From: Actinokineospora iranica
GTDB lineage: Bacteria; Actinomycetota; Actinomycetes; Mycobacteriales; Pseudonocardiaceae
NCBI RefSeq assembly: GCF_900101685.1
Contig: NZ_FMZZ01000001.1
Coordinates: forward strand, 1,054,001 to 1,118,000
Reading direction: 5' to 3'
Length of the DNA stretch: 64,000 nucleotides
Of this stretch, positions 54,404 to 62,086 are shown piece after piece (the first letter of the stretch is position 1; every line of letters starts with the position of its first letter). Made by a program: the position numbers and the translations under genes. The notes below the pieces were generated by a model. It was not told where the DNA came from. It made no database searches and worked only from the letters and a program-made list of their open reading frames with translations.

Positions 54404-55651
54404 ATGGATGACGGGAGAGATCCGGAGCTGCGGCTGCGGGTGCTGGAGGCGGTCACCGACAGCTCGCTGCGGGAACTGGATCTCGATGAGCTCTTCGCGG
54501 CGATGCTCGCGCGGGTGCGCGATCTGTTCGCCGTCGACACCGTGACCGTTCTGTTGATCGACCCGCGTGGTGAGCAGCTGGTGGCCAGGGCGACCTCCGG
54601 ACTGGAGGCCGAGGTCTTCCAGGGGGTCCGGGTGCCGGTGGGGGCCGGGTTCGCCGGGCGGGTGGCGCTGCGACGGGAGCCGGTGCGGATCGAGCACGTG
54701 GACCCGTCGACCGTCGTCAATCCGCTGCTGTGGGAGCGGGGGCTGCGGGTCCTGCTGGGGGTGCCGATGGTCGCCCAGGGCGACCTGGTCGGGGTGCTGC
54801 ATGTGGGCAGCACCACGGTCCGCCGGTTCACCGACGAGGAGACCGACCTGCTGCAGCTGGTCGCCGACCGGCTCGCGCTGGCCGCGCACATGCACCGGTC
54901 GCGGTCGGAGCGGGCGGCGACCGCCATGCTGCAGGACAGCCTGCTGCCCGGGCTCCTGCCCGCCACCCCGGACTGGGAGCTGGCCGCCCGCTACGTCCTC
55001 GGCGCGGACACCGGCGTCGGCGGCGACTGGTACGACGTGTTCGACCTGCCCGACAAGCGCGTCGGCCTGGTGATCGGCGACGTCGCGGGCAGCGGCCTGT
55101 CCGCCGCGATCGTCATGGGGCGACTGCGCAGCGCGCTGCGCGCCTATGCCCTGGAGTCCGCCGACCCCGCCGAGGTGCTCAACAAACTCGACCGCAAGGC
55201 CAGCCACTTCGAGGGCCACACCATGGCCACCGTGGGTTACGCGATCATCGACCGGGTGACCGGCCGGATGGACCTCGCCTCGGCGGGCCACCTCCCGCCC
55301 GTCATCGCCGTCCCCGGGCGGGAGGCCGCGTTCGTCGACACCCCGCTCGGCCCGCCGATCGGCTTCGGCCTGGCCCTCACCGGCCGCAGAAGCGCCAGCG
55401 TCGAGGTGCCGCCGGGCGCGGTGGTCGTCCTCTACACCGACGGCCTGGTCGAGCGGCGCAAGCTGGACCTGGACAGCAGGCTGGAGAGGCTCCGCCAGGT
55501 CGTCACCCCAGCCCCGGCCGAGGCGACCTGCGTCCGGATCATGTCCGCCCTGGTCGGCGACCAGCCCGGCACCGACGACATCACCCTGCTCGCGATCAGG
55601 CACATGCCCGCCCGCGAGGACCCGCCCCACCACGAGCCAGCGAGCCGGTGA
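54404..55651 (+). CDS. GAF domain PP2C-type (SpoIIE/RsbU) serine phosphatase
   Basis: 415 residues. A GAF domain (residues ~15-170: DTVTVLLIDPRGEQLVARATSG) is followed by a PP2C-like SpoIIE domain with GGDWYDVFDL, VIGDVAGSGLSAAIVMG, SAGHLPPVI and TDDITLLAIR, giving the metal-binding Asp/Gly residues. These phosphatases dephosphorylate anti-sigma factor antagonists in stress-signalling switches. No anti-sigma or antagonist gene is adjacent. Confidence 0.9.
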   Translation: MDDGRDPELRLRVLEAVTDSSLRELDLDELFAAMLARVRDLFAVDTVTVLLIDPRGEQLVARATSGLEAEVFQGVRVPVGAGFAGRVALRREPVRIEHVDPSTVVNPLLWERGLRVLLGVPMVAQGDLVGVLHVGSTTVRRFTDEETDLLQLVADRLALAAHMHRSRSERAATAMLQDSLLPGLLPATPDWELAARYVLGADTGVGGDWYDVFDLPDKRVGLVIGDVAGSGLSAAIVMGRLRSALRAYALESADPAEVLNKLDRKASHFEGHTMATVGYAIIDRVTGRMDLASAGHLPPVIAVPGREAAFVDTPLGPPIGFGLALTGRRSASVEVPPGAVVVLYTDGLVERRKLDLDSRLERLRQVVTPAPAEATCVRIMSALVGDQPGTDDITLLAIRHMPAREDPPHHEPASR

Positions 55652-55669
55652 ACCGGAGCCCCGGCGGCG

Positions 55670-56629
55670 TCAGCGCCGCGCGCGGGTCGCGCGCACCAGG
55701 TCGGCCGCCGCGTCCGCCCAGCGCGGGAAGTCGAACGCGAACCCGGCGTCCAGGAGCCGTCCCGGGACGACCCGGCGGCTCTTGAGCAGCAGCTCGGTGT
55801 CCGAGCGCAGCGCGAACGCGCCGATCTCGGCCATCCACTTCGTCGCGGGCAGCCCCACCGGCATCCGCCACGCCCGGCGCAGGGTCCGGACGAATTCCCG
55901 CTGCGGAACGGGCCCGGGCGCGGCCAGGTTGACCGGCCCGCGCAGGTCGTCTCGGGCCAGGAGGAAGTCCACGGCCCGGAGGAAGTCGCCGCCGTGGATC
56001 CAGGAGACGTACTGCCGCCCGCCCGCCACCGGCCCGCCCAGCCCGAGCCGGGCCATCCAGGACAGGACGTCGAACACACTCCCCCGGTCCGGGCTCATCA
56101 CCATCGCGGTCCGCAGCGCGACCTTCCGCGTCGCGGGCGTCGGCGCCTGTTCCTGGGCCGACTCCCACCGCTTGGCGATCTCGACGCTGAACGCCCAGTA
56201 CCCCGGCACGCCCGCCTCGGCACCGCCGACGACCCCGGTGGCCTCGTCGTTGGCCGCGTCGTGCCGGTGGGCGTAGATGGTCGCGGTGCTCATCTGCAGC
56301 CACACCCGCGGCGGCGCGGCGGCCGCGGCGATCGCGTCGCCGACGACCCGTGCGGAGTCGACCCGGGAGTCCATCATCTCCCGCAGGTTCTCCTCGGTGT
56401 ACCGGCAGCTCACGCTCCGTCCGGCGAGGTTGACCACCGCGTCGGCACCGTCGATCTCGGCCGCCCACGGGCCGAGCGCGCGCCCGTCCCACCGCACGCG
56501 GCGGACCCCGTCCCCGCGACCGCCCCCGTCCTGCCTGCTCAGCACGACGACCTCGTGCCCGGCCGCGGCCAGCGCCCGCCCGAGAAACCCGCCGACGTTC
56601 CCGGTGCCACCGGGCAGCACGATCTTCAT
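55670..56629 (-). CDS. TIGR01777-family NAD-dependent epimerase/dehydratase
   Basis: 319 residues. Rossmann GGTGNVGGFLGRALAAAGHEV at the N-terminus, NLAGRSVSCRYTEEN, and a C-terminal LLLKSRRVVPGRLLDAGFAFDFP block typical of the SulA-like TIGR01777 family. Substrate unknown. The ATG at 56629 has AAGGGGG 5 nt upstream. Converges on the phosphatase gene with an 18-bp gap. Confidence 0.87.
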   Translation of the reverse strand: MKIVLPGGTGNVGGFLGRALAAAGHEVVVLSRQDGGGRGDGVRRVRWDGRALGPWAAEIDGADAVVNLAGRSVSCRYTEENLREMMDSRVDSARVVGDAIAAAAAPPRVWLQMSTATIYAHRHDAANDEATGVVGGAEAGVPGYWAFSVEIAKRWESAQEQAPTPATRKVALRTAMVMSPDRGSVFDVLSWMARLGLGGPVAGGRQYVSWIHGGDFLRAVDFLLARDDLRGPVNLAAPGPVPQREFVRTLRRAWRMPVGLPATKWMAEIGAFALRSDTELLLKSRRVVPGRLLDAGFAFDFPRWADAAADLVRATRARR

Positions 56630-56765
56630 AGAACCCCCTTGGGGCCACGCTACCGCCGATCGGGACGCCGCCACCGACATCACGCCGGAGGGGTTGGTCA
56701 CTGGCTGTCGGACTCGCCGGGCTCGCGCCCGCCCAGTCCAGTCTCAGCATGGACTCGGTCATCCC

Positions 56766-57035
56766 ATGCCCGAGCTCAACCGGCTCGGCGAGTTCACCGG
56801 GCCGGAGTTCGACGTCTGGTTCCTCCGGCTGATGATCCGCCACCACCGGGGCACGCTCACCGTGGCCGAGGCCGCCACCCGGCACGCCGCGCATCCCCAG
56901 GTCCGCGACACCGCCGCGGTCATGGTCGCCGAACAACAGCGCGAGATCGGCGCCATGACCGCTTCGCTGACCGGGCTCGGAGCCGAAACATGTTGTCCCG
57001 GTGATGACGTTTACCCGGTTAATACGTGCGTGTGA
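56766..57035 (+). pseudogene. 5'-truncated DUF305 remnant
   Basis: Only the second half of a DUF305 protein: FDVWFLRLMIRHHRGTLTVAEAATRHAA and VAEQQREIGAM. The first MxxHH motif, signal peptide and lipobox are missing compared with the complete gene at 41402-42034. In-frame codons just upstream (SQHGLGHPM) resemble the linker of a full gene. It runs into the acetyltransferase remnant. Confidence 0.7.
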
Positions 57036-57343
57036 CACCAATTCCGTGGCGAAACAGCCAGCCCGTGGGTTTCACCCTGTTCGCCCCCGGTCCGCGGATT
57101 CTGGAGATCTATCTCGGCGTCGACCCGGCCGCGTGGGGTGGCGGGGTGGCGGGTCGCCTGCTTCGCGGCGCGGAGGACCACGCCCGGGAGATCGGTCGCG
57201 ACACGCTCGAACTGTGGGTGATCAACGACAACGAGCGCGCTGTCGGTGTCTACGAAAAAGCGGGCTGGGTCGGCACCGGAGAGACGCAGCGGAACCCGTC
57301 TTCGGGACGACTCGAACGGCGCTTCCGCAAGCACATTGGCTAG
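57026..57343 (+). pseudogene. 5'-truncated GNAT remnant
   Basis: Codes the C-terminal ~85 residues of a GNAT: EIYLGVDPAAWGGGVAGRLL (motif A) and NERAVGVYEKAGWVGTGET (motif B). The N-terminal ~60 residues of the fold are absent. It begins within the end of the DUF305 remnant, so the two were joined by one deletion or recombination near 57000-57060. Confidence 0.7.
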
Positions 57344-57379
57344 GCGCTGACCCCCTCTCGATTCCGCCGGGCCCGGCGC

Positions 57380-58210
57380 TCATGCCGCGGTGAGCCGCCG
57401 CAGGAACCACCGGGTCAGGATGTCGTCCACCGCCTTGGCCGCGGGAGACTGCGGCGCCGGTTCCAGGCCGGGTTCCTCGGCCAGCGGGTGCGGCAAGTCC
57501 GGCACGGTCGTCACTTCGACATCGTCCGGGTGCGGGTACCGCTCGCGTAGGGCGTCGACCAGCGCGGTCGCGTCCGTCCGGAACGCGGGGTAGTCGAGTT
57601 CGCCGCTGACGAGCAGCAGCGGCGGTCGCGCCGGGACACCTGCGGCGACGCGGGCGACGAAGTCCAGGTCGTCCGCGGTCGCGCGGGACTCGGCGGTCCA
57701 CGGGTATGGCTGTCCGAACCCGGCCTCGATGACCTCGACAGCCGAGCGCATCCGCACAGCCGGGTTGACCAGGGCGACCGCCTTGAGCGGAACCCGCCCC
57801 GTGGTCAGCACCTCCAGCGCCACGGCCCCGCCGAGCGAACCGCCGAGGACGCTGACCGGCCCGTCGTCAACCGGCAACCGGTCGCGCAGAGCGGCCAGCG
57901 CGGCCGGGAACTCATCGGCCGCCTGGCGGAGGAACGGGGCCAGGTACGCCATCAGCGGGTCCGCGCGGATGAGGTCGACGACGGCGTCGACGCGGCCGTC
58001 GGCCATCCGCGCCCCGCACATCGGCATACCCAGGTGCACCCGCCAGGCGGGCACCCTGGCCATGGGCAGCGCGGCCGCGAAGGCCGCGTCGGTGCGGGGC
58101 GCGTCCAGCATGTGCCAGGTCACGATCAGCGGCGCGGGGCCTGCGGCCACGCCTGCCGGTGGCAGCGCCGTGAACGGCACACCCGCTGCGGACCCGGTGA
58201 TGGTTTCCAT
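57380..58210 (-). CDS. Alpha/beta hydrolase
   Basis: 276 residues. Nucleophile elbow GGSLGG (VSVLGGSLGGAVALEV), acid in LLLVSGELDYPAF and candidate His in LPHPLAEEPG. The N-terminal oxyanion region is VTWHMLDAPRTD. Resembles dienelactone-hydrolase-like or esterase-type enzymes of unknown substrate. GGGGGAG precedes the ATG at 58210. Confidence 0.82.
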   Translation of the reverse strand: METITGSAAGVPFTALPPAGVAAGPAPLIVTWHMLDAPRTDAAFAAALPMARVPAWRVHLGMPMCGARMADGRVDAVVDLIRADPLMAYLAPFLRQAADEFPAALAALRDRLPVDDGPVSVLGGSLGGAVALEVLTTGRVPLKAVALVNPAVRMRSAVEVIEAGFGQPYPWTAESRATADDLDFVARVAAGVPARPPLLLVSGELDYPAFRTDATALVDALRERYPHPDDVEVTTVPDLPHPLAEEPGLEPAPQSPAAKAVDDILTRWFLRRLTAA

Positions 58211-58329
58211 TGGCTCCCCCACGTTTTCCTGGACTCCCAGGCCACTGTAGACAGCGGGACGGGCCGCGAACCTGTTTTCCGCCAACGGCGAAACGCTCGC
58301 CATGTGGCTATGGCGTTGACGCGGGGCCT

Positions 58330-58405
58330 GCGGCGACCAGGGCTCCCCGATGACGTCGAGCGGGCGCACGACCGAGCACACCATCCCGCCGAAGTTCGCG
58401 CGCCG
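58330..58405 (-). pseudogene. HxlR-family regulator 5' remnant
   Basis: MVCSVVRPLDVIGEPWSP (ATG at 58384) matches the N-terminus of HxlR regulators (CSxARxLDVIGExWTxLIL). Homology stops after WSP; the remaining ~90 residues are absent. It lies in the 300-bp gap between the hydrolase and AraC genes. Confidence 0.6.
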
Positions 58406-58509
58406 CGGGACACCGGCGGCGGTCCCCACCCGGCTATTCGTCCTGATCCACCGGAAGGCGCGGGCAGGCCCTTCTTCCGGGCGCTGCCCGCGCACGTGCG
58501 CCCGCGCCG

Positions 58510-59379
58510 CTACGCCGGTTCGACGGGGACCCACAGTTCGCAGGTCGCGGTGCTGAAGTCGGCTGCCCGGTCGAGGAACGCGACGATCTCGGGACCCGGC
58601 CGCAGCCGCCACGGGTTGGCCGGGAACCACTCGCTCGCGGTCGCGGCCCAGGTCTCCTGGAGGGCTTGCGGATATGGGCCCGCCGTGCGGAAGACCGCCC
58701 ACCTGCCCTCCGGCACCTCGATGGCGTCGAGGTCGTCGGGGACCGGTGTGTCCCCGGTGACGGCGACGCCGTGCAGGTAGGTCAGTTCGCTGCCCTCGGC
58801 GCGGTCGGAATCGATGTCGTCGCAGACTTGCAGCAGGCCTCCCGGCTCGGTGTTGGCGAGAGCCTTGAGCCGCGGGTGTTCCTCCTGCGGCAGCGCGGCG
58901 ATGTGCCGCTCGATGTGCGGGTTGGCGCCCAGGTAGATGAGCGGGACCCGGGCCGCGTGGCCGATGAGCCGGAACGCGGGGCGGTCGACAATGCGGGTGT
59001 CCATGGGGTTGCTCCCTTCGACGGTCAGGCGGAACCTGATGCGTGGTTGTGTCCGAAGGGGACCTCCGTCCCGGCGCGCGTCACCCGGGCCGACACCGTG
59101 GACCGCCCGGAACGCGCGGCCGAACGCCTCGGTCGAGCCATACCCGTGCCGGACGGCGATGGTCAGCAGGTCGTCCTGCCCCCGAACGACATCGCCCGCG
59201 GCGACGGTCATCCGCCGCCGCCGCACATAGTCCGACAACGGCATACCCGCCAGCGACGAGAACATCCGGCGCAGGTGGTACTCGGTCGTGCCTGCCATCC
59301 TGGCCAGTTCCTCGACGTCGAACTCCGCGCCAAGGTGCCCCTCGACAAAGTCGACAAGCCGGTTGAGTGCCGAGATCAT
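58510..59379 (-). CDS. AraC-type regulator with GyrI-like ligand domain
   Basis: 289 residues. The N-terminal double helix-turn-helix has EFDVEELARMAGTTEYHLRRMFSS and LTIAVRHGYGSTEAFGRAFRAVHG. The C-terminal GyrI-like domain begins MDTRIVDRPAFRLIGHAARVP and ends CELWVPVEP. The layout is that of Rob/BmrR-type regulators that sense small amphipathic drugs. AAGGAG precedes the ATG, which overlaps the upstream acetyltransferase stop (ATGA). Confidence 0.9.
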   Translation of the reverse strand: MISALNRLVDFVEGHLGAEFDVEELARMAGTTEYHLRRMFSSLAGMPLSDYVRRRRMTVAAGDVVRGQDDLLTIAVRHGYGSTEAFGRAFRAVHGVGPGDARRDGGPLRTQPRIRFRLTVEGSNPMDTRIVDRPAFRLIGHAARVPLIYLGANPHIERHIAALPQEEHPRLKALANTEPGGLLQVCDDIDSDRAEGSELTYLHGVAVTGDTPVPDDLDAIEVPEGRWAVFRTAGPYPQALQETWAATASEWFPANPWRLRPGPEIVAFLDRAADFSTATCELWVPVEPA

Positions 59380-59963
59380 GAGGTCTCCTTCCACCACCAA
59401 CCCTGGCCGAAGGAACCCCCACCGCACCCGACCGTTCCGGTCCGATCCGATCGCGCGCCTTTTCCGGTGGCGCCCGTGCCCGGCTGTCGCACCATATAGA
59501 CGTCGATCGGGTCTTGAGCGCACACAGTGAACCCGTGGCGCTCGTACAGCCGCTGTGCGTTGCTGCCGCGCAGGACATTCAGCCGGGCGAGCACGCCGTC
59601 GGTGTCGATTCGCCTCAGCAGCGTCCGCAGCACTGCCGAGCCAAGCCCCCGGCCCTGGAGTTCCGGGACCAGATAGAAGTGCTCCAGCCACCGCCCGTCC
59701 TCGGCCGGGCGCACGGCGACACAGCCCCCGAAGTCCCCATTCACCACGACGACCGATGTGTGCCGCGGGGTAAAGGAGTCCCGAAACCGCTGCCGGACCC
59801 GATGCTCGTCAAACCGCCCCAACCGCAGCAGATCCGGGCGCAGGACCGTCGCCCGCAACTCGGCGATCGGCTCGACGTCCGCGGGCCGGGCCGAGCGCAG
59901 AACCCATTCCCCGAGACGGCGGGCCGCCTGTCCCGACCGCGTCTCGCCTTGGCCCGCGTCCAT
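59376..59963 (-). CDS. GNAT family N-acetyltransferase
   Basis: 195 residues. VLRSARPADVEPIAELRATV starts the fold; YLVPELQGRGLGSAVLRTLL is motif A and NAQRLYERHGFTV motif B. The C-terminal ~30 residues (TGKGARSDRTGTVGCGGG) are unrelated low complexity. Translationally coupled to the AraC regulator, which may control a substrate detoxified here (inference). Confidence 0.85.
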   Translation of the reverse strand: MDAGQGETRSGQAARRLGEWVLRSARPADVEPIAELRATVLRPDLLRLGRFDEHRVRQRFRDSFTPRHTSVVVVNGDFGGCVAVRPAEDGRWLEHFYLVPELQGRGLGSAVLRTLLRRIDTDGVLARLNVLRGSNAQRLYERHGFTVCAQDPIDVYMVRQPGTGATGKGARSDRTGTVGCGGGSFGQGWWWKETS

Positions 59964-60001
59964 AGGTCGGAGTATCCCAGCGGCCGCTTGCCCGAGAGCG
60001 C

Positions 60002-60259
60002 TCACCGGTGATTCCCCGAGGTGCTGGGCGCCAGAAACGCCAGCATCGCCGCGACGACGGCGACGCCTGCCGTGGCGGTGAGCGCGGTGTTGTGGCCGTG
60101 GACCAGGGCGTCGGGGTGCCCGCCGGTGGTGGCCGTGTCCGCGATGGTCGTCAGGGCGGCCAGTCCCACGGCCGCCCCGATGTGGCGTGCCGTGTTCAGC
60201 AGGCCGGAGGCGAGGCCCGCGAGTTCGGGCTCGACGCCGGTCGTGACGAAGGCGGCCAA
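60002..60259 (-). pseudogene. 3' remnant of an EmrB/QacA-type MFS drug exporter
   Basis: 85 residues matching the last two membrane helices of 14-TM drug exporters: GVEPELAGLASGLLNTARHIGAAVGLAALTTI and a final helix ALTATAGVAVVAAMLAFLAP. About 400 N-terminal residues are missing, and an in-frame stop lies just upstream. Confidence 0.7.
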
Positions 60260-60302
60260 CGGGCGAATGGGACTCCTTGGTCAGCGCCATCGCCGCGAGT
60301 GA

Positions 60303-60428
60303 ACACCCCGCGTCGACCAGAGCGCCGACTCGATCGCCATCATGACCGGTGACCGCGACCGCCGATTCACCGAAGGGCTCACCTCGGTCCTCACCGGAAA
60401 ACTCCAGGACACACCGCCGAAGCCGTGA
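60303..60428 (+). pseudogene. 3' remnant of a TetR-family regulator
   Basis: The frame reads DQSADSIAIMTGDRDRRF then TEGLTSVLTGKLQ before TGA, a pattern seen at the C-terminus of TetR regulators (acidic DRDxRFxEGLxxxL). The helix-turn-helix and ~150 residues are missing. It abuts the MFS remnant on the opposite strand. Confidence 0.5.
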
Positions 60429-60500
60429 ATCGCCCCGGCGGGCCCGTCGTTTCCGGCCATGCTGGAAGCGCCGCGCCGGTCAGCGCGACGTGAATAGAGT

Positions 60501-60527
60501 CCCGGGACGGGCGCGGCCCGCCCCGGG
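60501..60527 (-). terminator. lsr2 terminator-like hairpin
   Basis: CCCGGG-AC-GGGC and GCCC-GC-CCCGGG around GCG (60501-60527), an imperfect stem with a 2-nt internal loop, 10 bp past the lsr2 stop. Confidence 0.5.
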
Positions 60528-60537
60528 TCGCCAGGAC

Positions 60538-60906
60538 CTACTTGGATTTGCGGGTCTTGGGCTTGTGCGCCTCTTCGAAGGCCTCGATGATCGTGGCGGG
60601 GATACGGCCGCGCTCGGAGATGTCGTAGTCGTTCTGGCGGGCCCAGTCGCGGATGGCCTTGGTCTGCTCTTTGCTGCGGGCGTCCGGATTGGGGGCCGGG
60701 GTGTGCGCGGCGCGCTTGATCCGGCCGCCGACGCGGCGGGCGGCCGCGGTGAAGTCGTCCAGGGTCTTGCGGAGGAGTTCGGCGTTGGCCGCGGTCAGGT
60801 CGATCTCGTACTGGGCGCCGTCGAGGCCGAAGCTGACCGTGCTGATGTCGTCGCTGACGCTGCCGTCGAGGTCGTCGACGAGTTCGACGATCGTGCGCTG
60901 TGCCAT
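60538..60906 (-). CDS. lsr2: Lsr2 family H-NS-like nucleoid protein
   Basis: 122 residues. The N-terminal dimerisation domain begins AQRTIVELVDDLDGS and the C-terminal DNA-binding domain is IRDWARQNDYDISERGRIP with the RGR minor-groove hook, followed by ATIIEAFEEAHKP. Lsr2 silences AT-rich, often foreign, DNA. The linker is short. Pseudonocardiaceae usually have more than one copy, so this may be a paralogue. Confidence 0.94.
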   Translation of the reverse strand: MAQRTIVELVDDLDGSVSDDISTVSFGLDGAQYEIDLTAANAELLRKTLDDFTAAARRVGGRIKRAAHTPAPNPDARSKEQTKAIRDWARQNDYDISERGRIPATIIEAFEEAHKPKTRKSK

Positions 60907-61279
60907 GTCTCCTCATTTTCCTTTGGCGGTGGGAGGCCGCCGAACTCCCGCTTTCGACGACCGATGGCGGGACAGTACCCAGTGCGGTGGAAAGAGACAA
61001 GCCAATGAGAATCCCCGCCGTTTTCGTGTCGGCGTCCCGCCGGGTTTCCGTCGCCCTTCCGAGTGACGCCCAGTCCATGCCAGTTCACGGCGTTCGGCGC
61101 TTGTTATCCGGCGGGACCTGAGACATTCATGGACCGGTGACGCGTATCGGGCGTCCTGGTGAACGCGGGAGCGGGGTGAACGCTATCGCCGCGGCACAAC
61201 ACCGGGAGTTCGCATTGTCGGTCGCGCACAGCATCCCGCCGCCAGGCGACGAAACCGACCGCCCGCGCATCGCGGAAAG
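60907..61279. other. Intergenic region between lsr2 and the fasciclin gene
   Basis: About 370 bp without a convincing gene. Slightly AT-richer just upstream of lsr2 (60907-61020), where its promoter must lie; I cannot name -35/-10 elements with confidence. Confidence 0.4.
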
Positions 61280-61310
61280 AGGGGCCGTGGCCACGTGCGC
61301 CACGGCCCCT
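61280..61310 (-). terminator. Terminator of the fasciclin gene
   Basis: AGGGGCCGTGGC (61280-61291) and GCCACGGCCCCT (61299-61310), a perfect 12-bp stem with a 7-nt loop, 13 bp past the stop. Confidence 0.75.
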
Positions 61311-61323
61311 CCGGCGAGCGGGG

Positions 61324-61977
61324 TCAGGAGGCGGGCATCATGACCTTGTCGATGACGAAGACGGTGGCGTTGGCGGTGGGGATGTTGCCGCAGAGCACCT
61401 TGGCGCCGTTGACGGTGATGTCGTCGCCCGCGCCCTCGACCTTGAGGGCGCCGCCCTGGACGGTGGGCAGGCTCGCGGCGGACACGATGCCGTCCTTGTC
61501 CATGCGCTGCGGCACGACGTGGAAGGTCAGGATGCTGGTCAGCTTCGCCTTGTCCGCGAGCACGGCGTTCAGCGCGTCCTGGCCCAGCGCCTCGAAAGCC
61601 GGGTCGTAGGGCGCGAAGACCGTGTACTTCGCGTCGGTCTTGTTCAGCGTGTCGACCAGGCCAGCGGCCTTGACGGCGGCGACAAGCTTGGTGAGCAGCG
61701 GGTTGTTGCCCGCCGCCGTGGCCACCGGGTCGTCGACCATGCCGTCTAGCGAGCCCTCGGTGTCCTTGGGCAGGCTGGCGCAGCCCGCGCCGAAGACATC
61801 GCCGGTGGTGGTGACGCCGTCGCCCATCGCCGCGGTGGTGGTCGTCGCGGTCGTGGTCGTGGGCGCCGCCGCTGCGGTGGTGGTCGAGGCGGCCTGCTCG
61901 CCGCCGCCGCAGGCGGCGACGGAGATCAGGGCCGCGGTGATGCCGCCGAACGCGGACACGAGCCGGGTGGTGCGCAT
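61324..61977 (-). CDS. Fasciclin-domain lipoprotein
   Basis: 217 residues. Lipobox ISVAACGGG, a Thr/Ala-rich stalk (residues ~30-55), then one FAS1 domain: NPLLTKLVAAVKAAGLVDTL (H1 region), TVFAPYDPAFEAL and VFVIDKVMMP. Similar in kind to the secreted MPT70/MPT83 antigens of mycobacteria, which are controlled by SigK/RskA; an RskA-like gene is two genes upstream. AAAGGAG lies 8 nt before the ATG. Confidence 0.92.
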   Translation of the reverse strand: MRTTRLVSAFGGITAALISVAACGGGEQAASTTTAAAAPTTTTATTTTAAMGDGVTTTGDVFGAGCASLPKDTEGSLDGMVDDPVATAAGNNPLLTKLVAAVKAAGLVDTLNKTDAKYTVFAPYDPAFEALGQDALNAVLADKAKLTSILTFHVVPQRMDKDGIVSAASLPTVQGGALKVEGAGDDITVNGAKVLCGNIPTANATVFVIDKVMMPAS

Positions 61978-62086
61978 GGAGTTCGCTCCTTTGTGGACGA
62001 ATGCCGGGAACTGTGCTTCCGGGCTTGTCATGGGTGATTCGTCGCCGCCGCCGCGGCGGATTGGGTGATTCCCGAGAAAACCTCGG

